Shown here in pieces: positions 53,956 through 62,290 of a DNA stretch of 64,000 nucleotides (the first letter of the stretch is position 1; each line of letters opens with the position of its first letter). Location: contig CACWPQ010000009.1 of the NCBI GenBank assembly GCA_902762805.1, positions 1 through 64,000 on the forward strand, read 5' to 3'. Both the position numbers and the translations under genes were made by a program. The notes under the pieces are model-generated. The model was not told where the DNA came from, searched no databases, and was given only the letters and a program-made list of their open reading frames with translations. This DNA is from an uncultured Bacteroidota bacterium (GTDB lineage Bacteria; Bacteroidota; Bacteroidia; Bacteroidales; P3).

Positions 53956-54951
53956 ATGGAACCTATCAACATTCAAGAATTGAACGACCGCATCGGGCGC
54001 GAGAGCGCTTTCGTGGATGTGCTGCAGATGGAGCTGGGCAAGCAGATTGTGGGGCAGAAGCACATGGTGGAGAGCCTGATGATCGGTCTGCTGAGCAACG
54101 GGCACGTGCTGCTCGAGGGTGTGCCGGGACTGGCCAAGACGCTGACCATCACGACGCTGGCCCGCGCCATCGATGCGAAATTCAGCCGCATACAGTTCAC
54201 GCCCGACCTGCTGCCGGCCGACCTGCTGGGCACGATGATCTACAGCCAGAAGAGCGAGCAGTTCCAGGTGAAGAAGGGCCCGATATTCAGCAACTTCATC
54301 CTGGCCGACGAGATCAACCGCGCGCCGGCCAAGGTGCAGAGCGCCCTGCTGGAGGCGATGCAGGAGCGGCAGGTTACGATCGGTGAGCAGACCTTCCGCC
54401 TGGAGGAGCCTTTCCTGGTCATGGCGACGCAGAACCCCATCGAGCAGGAGGGCACCTATCCCCTGCCCGAGGCGCAGGTGGACCGCTTCATGCTGAAGGT
54501 GGTCATCACCTATCCCAAGCGCGACGAGGAGCGCCTGATCCTGCACCAGGCCATCGCCGGCGAGCGCATGGCGGCGCAGCAGCCCATCCTCAAGCCGCAG
54601 GACATACTGAAGGCCAGGGAGTTGGTGCGCGAGGTGTACATGGACGAGAAGATCGAGACCTACATCACGGACATCGTCTTCGCGACGCGCTTCCCTGAGC
54701 AGTACGGGCTGGAGAAGCTGAAGCCGCTGGTGAGCTACGGCTCGTCGCCGCGCGGCAGCATCAACCTGGCCGCCGCCGCCAAGGCCTACGCCTTCCTCAA
54801 GCGCCGCGGCTACGTCATCCCCGAGGATGTGCGCGCCATCGCCATGGACGTGCTGCGCCACCGCATCGGGCTGACCTACGAGGCCGAGGCCGAGAACGTC
54901 ACGAGCGAGGAGCTGGTGAACGAAGTGTTGAACCGAGTGGATGTGCCGTGA
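53956..54951 (+). CDS. moxR: MoxR-type AAA+ ATPase of the Bat operon
   Basis: 331 residues. Walker A EGVPGLAKT (~55), Walker B ILADEINRAP (~117), sensor ATQNPIEQEGTYPLPEAQVDRF and C-terminal lid. MoxR AAA+ proteins act with von Willebrand factor A (VWA) domain partners as chaperones for metal or cofactor insertion. It heads the unit moxR-DUF58-BatD-like-batA-batB-batC-batD-batE; the next gene overlaps by 4 bases. Confidence 0.96.
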   Translation: MEPINIQELNDRIGRESAFVDVLQMELGKQIVGQKHMVESLMIGLLSNGHVLLEGVPGLAKTLTITTLARAIDAKFSRIQFTPDLLPADLLGTMIYSQKSEQFQVKKGPIFSNFILADEINRAPAKVQSALLEAMQERQVTIGEQTFRLEEPFLVMATQNPIEQEGTYPLPEAQVDRFMLKVVITYPKRDEERLILHQAIAGERMAAQQPILKPQDILKARELVREVYMDEKIETYITDIVFATRFPEQYGLEKLKPLVSYGSSPRGSINLAAAAKAYAFLKRRGYVIPEDVRAIAMDVLRHRIGLTYEAEAENVTSEELVNEVLNRVDVP

Positions 54952-55811
54952 ACGAAGACATCATCAAGAAAGTCCGCAAGATTGAAATCAAGGCGCGCGG
55001 GCTGTCGCAGCAGATGTTCAGCGGCGAGTACCACTCGGCCTTCAAGGGGCGCGGCATGGTGTTCAGCGAGGTGCGCGAGTACCAGTACGGCGACGACGTG
55101 CGCAACATCGACTGGAATGTAACCGCCCGCCTGGCGCACCCCTACGTGAAGGTGTTCGAGGAGGAGCGCGAGCTGACGGTGATGCTGCTGGTGGACGTGA
55201 GCGGCTCGAACCGCTTCGGCACCCACAACCAGTTCAAGGAAGAGCTGGCCGCCGAGGTGGCCGCCACGCTGGCCTTCAGCGCGATAGCCAACAACGACAA
55301 GGTGGGCGTCATCCTCTTCAGCGACCGCATTGAGAAGTTCATCCCGCCCAAGAAAGGGCGCACGCACATCCTGCGCATCATACGCGAACTCATCACCTAC
55401 CGCCCCGCGAGCAACGGCACCGACATCGCGCTGGCGCTGGGCTACTTCGCCAACGTCATCAAGAAGCGCTGCACGACGTTCCTGCTGAGCGACTTCTACG
55501 CCACGGGCTACTCGGACGCCGTGAAGCTGGCCGCCGGCAAGCACGACCTGGTGGCGCTGCGGCTCGTCGACCGCCGCGAGGAGCAGCTGGAGAACCTCGG
55601 CCTGGTGAAATTCTACGACCCCGAAAGCAGCCGCACCCTGTGGGTCGACACCGGCAGCGCCGCCGTGCGCCACCAGGTGAACGCCCGGTTCGCCGACCAC
55701 CAGCGCGAGGTGGACACGGTGATGAAACGCTACGGCGTCGACATGGCCACCATGCACACCGGCGAGGACTTCGTCAAACCGCTCAAGGCACTGCTTTCTC
55801 GGAGGAGTTAA
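54948..55811 (+). CDS. DUF58 domain protein of the Bat operon
   Basis: 287 residues. FSGEYHSAFKGRGMVFSEVREYQYGDDVRNIDWNVTAR is the DUF58 hallmark, followed by a VWA-like region (VMLLVDVSGSNRFG with the DxSxS metal site, then DKVGVILFSD). DUF58 proteins pair with MoxR ATPases. Cytosolic, no membrane helix. ATG overlaps moxR. Confidence 0.94.
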   Translation: MNEDIIKKVRKIEIKARGLSQQMFSGEYHSAFKGRGMVFSEVREYQYGDDVRNIDWNVTARLAHPYVKVFEEERELTVMLLVDVSGSNRFGTHNQFKEELAAEVAATLAFSAIANNDKVGVILFSDRIEKFIPPKKGRTHILRIIRELITYRPASNGTDIALALGYFANVIKKRCTTFLLSDFYATGYSDAVKLAAGKHDLVALRLVDRREEQLENLGLVKFYDPESSRTLWVDTGSAAVRHQVNARFADHQREVDTVMKRYGVDMATMHTGEDFVKPLKALLSRRS

Positions 55812-55816
55812 GACAA

Positions 55817-56701
55817 ATGATAAAGATGAAACTTGAACATAACATTATAGTTTTGGTGGCACTATGCTGCCTGCTGCCGGCCACGCTGCGCGGGCAGGCC
55901 ACGGCGACGCTCAGCACGGACACCATCCTGCTGGGCGACCAGGCTACGCTCACCGTGCGGCAGGCCCGCAACTACCCCTCCACCGACATGCTCACGCGCG
56001 ACGGCATCGTGGCCCTCGGCCAACAGTTCGACACCGCCGCCAACACACAGACCACCGTGCTGACCTGCTTCGAGCCCGGCGAGCGCTATGTGCACCTCGG
56101 GCCCGACGATTCGCTGCGGCTGGTGGTGCTCGACGTGGAGGTGGACACCTCGGCCAACGCCGAAATCCGCGACATAGCCGATATCGAGCGCGTGCCCTAC
56201 ACCTTCTGGGAAATCGGCCGCTGGGTGCTGCTGGCGCTGGGCGTGCTGGCGCTGGGCTTCCTCGCCTGGTGGCTCTACACCCACCGGCGGAAGCTGCAGG
56301 AAGTGCTCGGCACCGCCGAACCCGTCGACACCCGCACCCCGGAGCAGCGCGCCCTCGACACCCTCGAGGCGCTGCGCAACCAAAAACTGTGGCAGAGCGG
56401 CAAGGTGAAGGAATACCACACCGAGCTGACCGACGCCGTGCGCCGCTTCATCGAAGAGAGCACCTCCATCCGCGCCACCGAGATGACGAGCGACGAGACG
56501 GTGGGGGAAATTGAAAATTTAAAATTGAAAATTGAAACTTCCCTGCTGAAAGATATATTCCGGACGGCCGACCTGGTGAAATTCGCCAAGAGCGAACCCC
56601 TGCCCCACGAGCACGACCGCTCGATGGCCGACGCGGTGGAATTCGTGAAGCAGCTGTGGCAGCAGGTGAAGCCGCAAGAAGAGGAGGTGCCGCATGAGTA
56701 A
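55817..56701 (+). CDS. Bat operon membrane protein, single helix, BatD-like, unnamed
   Basis: 294 residues from the Met of MIKMKLE (second Met at 55826 possible). Signal peptide (IIVLVALCCLLPATLRGQ), a short periplasmic beta region (ATLSTDTILLGDQATLTVRQ), a transmembrane helix (~130-150, WVLLALGVLALGFLAWWLYT), then a cytosolic helical tail with Ala/Glu-rich pairs. Position between DUF58 and batA and the N-terminal BatD-like strand pattern suggest a partner of the BatA/B pair. A 7-bp array (56508-56535) encodes EIENLKLKIE in the tail. Confidence 0.75.
   Translation: MIKMKLEHNIIVLVALCCLLPATLRGQATATLSTDTILLGDQATLTVRQARNYPSTDMLTRDGIVALGQQFDTAANTQTTVLTCFEPGERYVHLGPDDSLRLVVLDVEVDTSANAEIRDIADIERVPYTFWEIGRWVLLALGVLALGFLAWWLYTHRRKLQEVLGTAEPVDTRTPEQRALDTLEALRNQKLWQSGKVKEYHTELTDAVRRFIEESTSIRATEMTSDETVGEIENLKLKIETSLLKDIFRTADLVKFAKSEPLPHEHDRSMADAVEFVKQLWQQVKPQEEEVPHE
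56508..56535. repeat. 7-bp tandem array in the Bat membrane protein
   Basis: Four heptamers AAATTGA (one AAATTTA), in frame in the cytosolic tail. The unit is close to the one at 29991 (ATTGAAA), but 26 kb away. Confidence 0.95.
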
Positions 56702-57686
56702 CCTGACCTTTGCGCACCCGTGGTTCCTGCTGGGGCTGGTGCTGGTGCCGCTGATGGTGGCGTGGTACCTCTGGCGCTACCGCAAGCAGGAGGCCGCCCT
56801 GCAGCACTCGAACCTCTCGCTCTTCGACGGCATAGGCCAAAGCCTGCGCGTGCGTCTGCGCTGGCTGCCCTACGCGCTGCGGTGCCTGGCCGTGGGCGCC
56901 ATGGTGGTGGCCCTGGCGCGGCCGCAGAGCCAGCTGAGCCGCCAGGAGATGACCGTCGAGGGCATCGACGTGGTGCTCGCCATGGACATATCGGGCTCGA
57001 TGCTGGCCGAAGACTTCAAACCCAACCGCCTCGAAGCCGCCAAGAAAGTGGCCGCCGACTTCATCGAGGGGCGCAAGAACGACCGCATGGGCCTCGTGGT
57101 CTTCGCCGGCGAAGCCTTCACGCAGGTGCCGCTCACTATCGACCACCAGGTGCTGCTCAAGCAGCTGGGCGCGGTGAAGAGCGGCCTGGTGCGCGACGGC
57201 ACAGCCCTCGGCGACGGCCTCGCCACCGCCATCAACCGCATCAAAGACAGCCAGGCCGAAAGCAAGGTCATCATCCTGCTCACCGACGGCGTGAACAACC
57301 AGGGCAGCGTCGACCCCCTCTCGGCGGCCGAAATCGCAGCTCTCTACAACATACGCCTCTACACCATCGGCGTCGGCGCCCGCGGCAAAGCACCCTTCCC
57401 CTTCCGCGACCAGTTCGGACGCGTGCACTACCAAAACATCGACGTGGAAATCGACGAGGACCTCATGAAGCAGATGGCCTCCGCCACGGGCGACGGCCAG
57501 TACTTCCGCGCCACCAACCGCAAGGCGCTGCAGGAAATCTTCGACCAGATCGACGAGATGGAAACCTCGAAAATCGACGTGACCCAGTACGCCCAGACCC
57601 GCGACGAGCACCAGCCGTGGCTGTGGCTGGCCGCCATCGCACTCCTCCTCGAGGCGCTGCTGCGCTATGTCTGGCTGAAACGATAG
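56694..57686 (+). CDS. batA: VWA-domain membrane protein BatA
   Basis: 330 residues. Two N-terminal transmembrane helices (~10-25, ~58-75), then a VWA domain with the metal-ion site MDISGSMLAED (DxSxS) and LLTDGVNNQG, and a C-terminal helix (~308-325). It is one of the aerotolerance (Bat) proteins of Bacteroidota; the VWA domain faces the periplasm. Overlaps the preceding gene by 8 bases. Confidence 0.95.
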   Translation: MSNLTFAHPWFLLGLVLVPLMVAWYLWRYRKQEAALQHSNLSLFDGIGQSLRVRLRWLPYALRCLAVGAMVVALARPQSQLSRQEMTVEGIDVVLAMDISGSMLAEDFKPNRLEAAKKVAADFIEGRKNDRMGLVVFAGEAFTQVPLTIDHQVLLKQLGAVKSGLVRDGTALGDGLATAINRIKDSQAESKVIILLTDGVNNQGSVDPLSAAEIAALYNIRLYTIGVGARGKAPFPFRDQFGRVHYQNIDVEIDEDLMKQMASATGDGQYFRATNRKALQEIFDQIDEMETSKIDVTQYAQTRDEHQPWLWLAAIALLLEALLRYVWLKR

Positions 57687-57696
57687 AACACTAAAG

Positions 57697-58743
57697 ATGA
57701 TACATTTCGAACATATAGAATATTTATGGCTGCTGCTTGCGGTGCCGCTGCTGGCCCTGGTGTGGGCCTTCTACCAGTGGCGCTCGCGCCGCCGGCTGGA
57801 GCAGTGGGCCGACAAGAGCATGTTCCGGCGCCTGCTGCCCGACGAGAAGCGTTGGCGCCCCATTGCCAAACTCACCCTCACCCTGCTCGGCATCGCCCTG
57901 CTCATCGTGGCGCTGGCCAACCCCCAGTTCGGCACCAAGATAGAGAAAGGCAAGCGCGCCGGCAGCGACATCGCCATCTGCCTCGACGTGTCGAACTCGA
58001 TGATGGCCGAAGACATACAACCCAACCGCCTGGAACGCAGCAAGCGGGTCATCAGCACACTGCTCTCGTCGCTGGCGGGCGACCGCATCTCGCTCATCGT
58101 CTTCGCCGGAACGAGCTATATCCAAATGCCGCTCACCAACGACTACAGCGCCACCAAACTCTTCCTCGACCAGGTGAGCTGCGACATGATAGCCTCGCAG
58201 GGCACCGCCATCGGCGACGCCATCGACAAGGCGATGCAGACCTTCGGATATGGCGACCCGGACCGCGAGTGGGTGAGCAACAAAGGGCGCACCATCATCG
58301 TCATCAGCGACGGCGAGAACCACGAGGACGACGCCATCGGCGCCGCCCGCAACGCCCGCAAGGAGGGCGTCACGGTGTCCACCATCGGTATGGGCCTGCC
58401 CAGCGGCGCGCCCATACCCGAATACAGCCCCCGCGGACGCACGAACAACTACAAGCGCAACAAAGAGGGCAGCATCGTGATGACCAGCCTCAACGAGCAG
58501 ATGCTGCGCGACATAGCCGCCGCCGGCGACGGCATCTACCTGCATGCCGCCGGTGCCTCCACCTCGCTCACCGACCTCACCAAGATGATCGAAGGCATGG
58601 AGAAAGAGGAATTCGGCGAAGCCGTGTTCAGCCAGTACGAGAGCCGCTACCGCTGGCCCTTGGCGGCCGGACTGCTCTGCCTGCTGGCCGAAATCATACT
58701 CTTCGAGCGCCGGAACAAGAAAATCAAACTCTTCGAGCAATGA
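57697..58743 (+). CDS. batB: VWA-domain membrane protein BatB
   Basis: 348 residues with the same build as BatA: two N-terminal helices (~7-25, ~58-76), VWA domain with LDVSNSMMAED and VISDGENHED, and a C-terminal helix (~320-340). It pairs with BatA. Ten bases after batA; its stop overlaps batC. Confidence 0.95.
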   Translation: MIHFEHIEYLWLLLAVPLLALVWAFYQWRSRRRLEQWADKSMFRRLLPDEKRWRPIAKLTLTLLGIALLIVALANPQFGTKIEKGKRAGSDIAICLDVSNSMMAEDIQPNRLERSKRVISTLLSSLAGDRISLIVFAGTSYIQMPLTNDYSATKLFLDQVSCDMIASQGTAIGDAIDKAMQTFGYGDPDREWVSNKGRTIIVISDGENHEDDAIGAARNARKEGVTVSTIGMGLPSGAPIPEYSPRGRTNNYKRNKEGSIVMTSLNEQMLRDIAAAGDGIYLHAAGASTSLTDLTKMIEGMEKEEFGEAVFSQYESRYRWPLAAGLLCLLAEIILFERRNKKIKLFEQ

Positions 58744-59549
58744 GGAAGAAACTAAACATACTAGGAAAACTAGTTGCACTAGTCCTACTAGTACAGCTAG
58801 CCAATTCGGCCGCCGCGCAGGCGGACCGCCATCTGATGCGCGACGGAAACCGGCAATACAACAACGGGCACTACGACCAGGCCGAACTCAACTACCGCCG
58901 CGCCCTCGAGGCCGACAGCCTGGACCGGCGCGGCCACTACAACCTCGGCAACGCCCTCTACCGCCAGCAGAACTATGCCGACGCCCTGCGCCATTACGAC
59001 CAAGCCCTGCAACGCCCCGACCTGACCGACCAGCAGCGCGCCACCACCCTCCACAACCGCGGCAACGCCAGCCTGCAGGCCGGACGCAAAGACCAGCAGC
59101 AAGCCCAGCAGCACTTCCAGGAGGCCATCAAGTCGTATCAAGAAGCACTGAAACTCAACCCCAAGAACGACGACACACGCTACAACCTGGCCCTGGCCCG
59201 CCGCCTGCTGCAACAAACCCAGCAACAACAGCAACAGCAGCAAAACCAACAGCAGCAGAACCAGCAGGACAAGCAACAGCAGCAACAACAACAGCAGCAA
59301 CAACAGCAAGGAGACAGCAAGCAAGAGCAGAAAGACCAGCAACAGCAGCAAAACCAGCAGCCACAGCAGGGCGACCAGCAGCAGGGACGGGAGAAAGAGA
59401 GCCAAAAGCAGCCACGCCCCAACCAGCAGCGCAAGCAGGATGCCGAGAGGATGCTGGAGGCTGTGAAAAACAACGAGCGCCAGACGCTGAAAGACCAAAC
59501 CAAGAAACTGCAGGCGGTGGGCGGCAAGCATAGCGACAAAGACTGGTAG
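58740..59549 (+). CDS. batC: TPR protein BatC with polyglutamine-rich region
   Basis: 269 residues from the ATG overlapping the batB stop. The signal peptide (LNILGKLVALVLLVQLANSAAAQ) is written by a 9-bp array. Three TPR units follow (DGNRQYNNGHYDQAELNYRRAL, HYNLGNALYRQQNYADALRHYDQAL, AIKSYQEALKLNP), then a Gln-rich tract at ~160-215, mostly QQQ with Asn, Lys and Asp. BatC-type TPR proteins are periplasmic scaffolds of the Bat complex. The Gln tract is an unusual low-complexity extension. Confidence 0.9.
   Translation: MRKKLNILGKLVALVLLVQLANSAAAQADRHLMRDGNRQYNNGHYDQAELNYRRALEADSLDRRGHYNLGNALYRQQNYADALRHYDQALQRPDLTDQQRATTLHNRGNASLQAGRKDQQQAQQHFQEAIKSYQEALKLNPKNDDTRYNLALARRLLQQTQQQQQQQQNQQQQNQQDKQQQQQQQQQQQQGDSKQEQKDQQQQQNQQPQQGDQQQGREKESQKQPRPNQQRKQDAERMLEAVKNNERQTLKDQTKKLQAVGGKHSDKDW
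58752..58805. repeat. 9-bp tandem array encoding the BatC signal peptide
   Basis: Six 9-mers beginning CTAAACATA, CTAGGAAAA, CTAGTTGCA, CTAGTCCTA, CTAGTACAG, CTAGCCAAT. The Leu/Val-x-x rhythm of the signal core follows the repeat. Confidence 0.9.
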
Positions 59550-59553
59550 GAAG

Positions 59554-59641
59554 CTCCTAGATGACTCCTAGATGACTCCTAGATGACTCCTAGATGGCTC
59601 CTAGTATGAAAAGGGGATGAAAAGGGGATGAAAAGGGGATG
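59554..59641. repeat. 11-bp tandem arrays between batC and batD
   Basis: Five 11-mers CTCCTAGATGA (with one GG and one CTCCTAGTATG end variant; 59554-59608) run directly into three 11-mers AAAAGGGGATG (59609-59641). The period is kept across the change of unit. Confidence 0.95.
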
Positions 59642-59665
59642 AAAAGTAAACCGAAAGCAACGACA

Positions 59666-61498
59666 ATGAAACGAACAACAGCAATACTCACTCTACTGCT
59701 CCTGGCCATAGGCCCTCTGGTGGCGCAGGAGATGACAGTGCAAGCGCCCAAACAGGTGTATGTGGGCGACAATTTCACGGTGCGCTTTGTGGTGAACGAC
59801 AAAGCCAACGGCTTCCGCGGCCCCGATTTTGCGGGCTTCCGCGTGTACAACGGTCCTTCGCAGTCGTCGCAGACGAGCATGAGTTTTGTCAACGGCCAGA
59901 TGTCGCACTCGTCGACCACCACCTTCTCCTATACCCTCGGCGCCACGGAGGAGGGCACGTTCACCATCGGCCCTGCCAGTTGCACGGCCGACGGGCGGAA
60001 ACTCAGCTCGCCGAGCCACACCATACGGGTGGAGAAGATGACCGCGGCGCAGCAGCAGCAACGGCAGCAGCAACAGCAGCGCCAGCAACAGCAGCGCCAA
60101 GCCTACGACCCGTGGGCGCAACAGCCGCAGGAGGCCTCGACGGTGGACGAGAAGTCGCTCTTCGCGCGTGCCTCGGTGAGCAATTCGAACCCCTACCAGG
60201 GCGAGCAGATCATCATTACCTACAAGGTCTATTCGCAGATACCCATCCGTCAGTATGCCATCGACAAGCTGCCTGGCAACCGCGGCTTCTGGGCCGAGGA
60301 CCTCAGCGCCGACCAGAGACAGGTGAAGCAGTATGAGGAGACCGTGGACGGGCGCCAGTACATGGTGTTCGAGATACGCAAGGGGGCCCTCTTCGCCCAG
60401 GAGAGCGGCCGCCTGACCATCGAGCCGCTGGACCTCAACGTGCTGGCCATGGTGCGCGCCCAGCGCCGCCGCACGGGCAGCATCTGGGACATCTTCGACG
60501 ACCCCTTCTTCAACATGGCGCAGGCGGTGGAATACCCGCTGCACACACGTGCGCTGACCGTCAACGTCAAGCCCCTGCCCAACCAGCCGGACGACTTCAG
60601 CGGCGCGGTGGGCAAATTCACGGTCAAAGGCGGACTGAACCTGGACCGCGTGAAAGCCAACGAGGCGCTCACCTACCGCCTCACGGTCTCCGGCTCGGGC
60701 AACCTGATGCTGGTCACGCCGCCGACGCCGCAGTTCCCCTCCTCGTTCGAGGTCTACGACCCACAGATTGAGGACAATATCAAGCGCAGCGACAACGGTG
60801 TGAGCGGCAGCCGCACCTACGAGTGGGTGCTCATTCCGCGTACGCAGGGCAACTACACCATTCCCGAATACCGCTTCACCTACTTCGACCCCACGACCCA
60901 GCAGTACACCACGCTGACCGTTGCGGCGCAGCAGGTGCAGGTGGACAAGGGGAGCGGCACCTCGTCGGCCTACAATCCCAAGGAGGATGTGCGCCTGCTG
61001 AACCAGGACATCAACTACATACACCCGATGGGCAAACTGAAGCCCCTGCGGACGACGGACCACGCGGGGTGGCCGTTCTACCTGGTCGCGGTGCTGATAG
61101 CGCTGGGCGCGGTGGCCGCCGTCGTCATCGGGCGCAAGCGTCAGGCCGCGCAGCAGGACGTTGCGGGATTGCGTCTGAAGCGCGCCACCCGGATGGCGCA
61201 GAAGCGGCTGAAGAAGGCCGCGGCCTTCCTGGGCACGGGCGACACCAATCGCTTCTACGAGGAGATTTACAAGGCCATCTGGGGCTGCCTGGCCGACAAA
61301 TACAACATCGAACTCTCGCAGCTCAACCGCGACACGGTAAGCCACTGCCTGGCCGACAAACGCGTGCCCGCCGAGCAGCAGGAGCGCATCATGAAGGTGC
61401 TGCAGGATGTGGACCTGGCCCGCTTCGCCCCCGGCGACGCGGAAGCGCAGAAGCAGACCATCTACACCGAAGCGCTGATGATGATAGCGGAGTTGTGA
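59666..61498 (+). CDS. batD: BatD oxygen-tolerance family protein
   Basis: 610 residues from the Met of MKRTTAIL, which gives a signal peptide (LTLLLLAIGPLVAQ); the in-frame ATG at 59639 is made of the 11-bp repeat. Periplasmic beta-sandwich domains (MTVQAPKQVYVGDNFTVRFVVND), a Gln-rich insert (~130-155), then a transmembrane helix (~472-492, WPFYLVAVLIALGAVAAVVI) and a cytosolic C-terminal region. It belongs to the Bat membrane complex. Confidence 0.93.
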   Translation: MKRTTAILTLLLLAIGPLVAQEMTVQAPKQVYVGDNFTVRFVVNDKANGFRGPDFAGFRVYNGPSQSSQTSMSFVNGQMSHSSTTTFSYTLGATEEGTFTIGPASCTADGRKLSSPSHTIRVEKMTAAQQQQRQQQQQRQQQQRQAYDPWAQQPQEASTVDEKSLFARASVSNSNPYQGEQIIITYKVYSQIPIRQYAIDKLPGNRGFWAEDLSADQRQVKQYEETVDGRQYMVFEIRKGALFAQESGRLTIEPLDLNVLAMVRAQRRRTGSIWDIFDDPFFNMAQAVEYPLHTRALTVNVKPLPNQPDDFSGAVGKFTVKGGLNLDRVKANEALTYRLTVSGSGNLMLVTPPTPQFPSSFEVYDPQIEDNIKRSDNGVSGSRTYEWVLIPRTQGNYTIPEYRFTYFDPTTQQYTTLTVAAQQVQVDKGSGTSSAYNPKEDVRLLNQDINYIHPMGKLKPLRTTDHAGWPFYLVAVLIALGAVAAVVIGRKRQAAQQDVAGLRLKRATRMAQKRLKKAAAFLGTGDTNRFYEEIYKAIWGCLADKYNIELSQLNRDTVSHCLADKRVPAEQQERIMKVLQDVDLARFAPGDAEAQKQTIYTEALMMIAEL

Positions 61499-61533
61499 GT
61501 TTAAAGTTTAAGGTTTAAAGATTAAAGTTTGGT
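61499..61533. repeat. 7-bp tandem array filling the batD-batE junction
   Basis: Five heptamers GTTTAAA, GTTTAAG, GTTTAAA, GATTAAA, GTTTGGT, from the first base after the batD stop to one base before the batE start. The unit matches the array at 20598 (GGTTTAA). Confidence 0.96.
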
Positions 61534-61534
61534 T

Positions 61535-62290
61535 ATGAAAAGATTCTTCCTTATAATAACACTACTGCTGATGGTTACGGCCGCATGGGGTCAGGAGTCG
61601 CAGACGCTGGCCCGGCAGGCCGACGAACTGTACCGCCACGGGGAGTACGACTCGGCACTGGCGCTCTACCAGTCGGCCCTCGATATGGGCTACACCTCGG
61701 CCGAGCTACATTATAATATGGGTAACACCCACTACCGCCTCGAACACCTGGGACAGGCCATCCTGCACTACGAGCGTGCCTTGCGGCTCAAGCCCTCGAT
61801 GAAAGAGGCCAAGGAGAACCTGGCGCTGGCCAACAGCAAGACACAGGACCGCATCGTGGAGCTGCCGCGGCTGTTCCTCGTGAACTGGTACCACTCCCTC
61901 TGCACCCACCTGACGCCCAAGACGTGGCGCGTCATCTGGCTGGTGCTCTTCGCCCTGCTGGCGGCCGCCGTGGCCACCTTCATGCTCGCCCGCGAGCTGC
62001 CGCTGCGCAAGGCCACCTTCTCGCTCGCCATCGTGGCGGGCGTGCTTCTGCTGCTGTCCACCGTGCTGCTCATCTCCTCCACGCGCCACTACAACGCCCA
62101 CGCCGAGGCCATCGTGACAGAAGAAGCCATCGCCGTCCGCAACTCGCCCGAGCAGCAAAGCCTCGAGAAACTCATCCTCCACGAAGGCACCAAGGTCACC
62201 GTCAGCGAAAGCCTCGCCGGATGGGAGAAAATCACGCTGGCCGACGGCACCACTGGCTGGTGCGAGAGCCACAACATCGAGAGGATATGA
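61535..62290 (+). CDS. batE: TPR/SH3 protein BatE
   Basis: 251 residues from the Met of MKRFFLIIT. Signal peptide ending in AWGQE, TPR repeats (ADELYRHGEYDSALALYQSAL, AELHYNMGNTHYRLEHLGQAILHYERALRLKP), two transmembrane helices (~132-147, ~160-180) and a C-terminal bacterial SH3 domain (~195-251, EAIAVRNSPEQQSLEKLILHEGTKV). It is the last named member of the Bat operon; its stop overlaps the next gene by 4 bases. Confidence 0.93.
   Translation: MKRFFLIITLLLMVTAAWGQESQTLARQADELYRHGEYDSALALYQSALDMGYTSAELHYNMGNTHYRLEHLGQAILHYERALRLKPSMKEAKENLALANSKTQDRIVELPRLFLVNWYHSLCTHLTPKTWRVIWLVLFALLAAAVATFMLARELPLRKATFSLAIVAGVLLLLSTVLLISSTRHYNAHAEAIVTEEAIAVRNSPEQQSLEKLILHEGTKVTVSESLAGWEKITLADGTTGWCESHNIERI

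Noticed and set aside
59639..59665. Upstream start for batD
   Set aside because: The ATG is part of the 11-bp repeat; the downstream Met gives a proper signal peptide.
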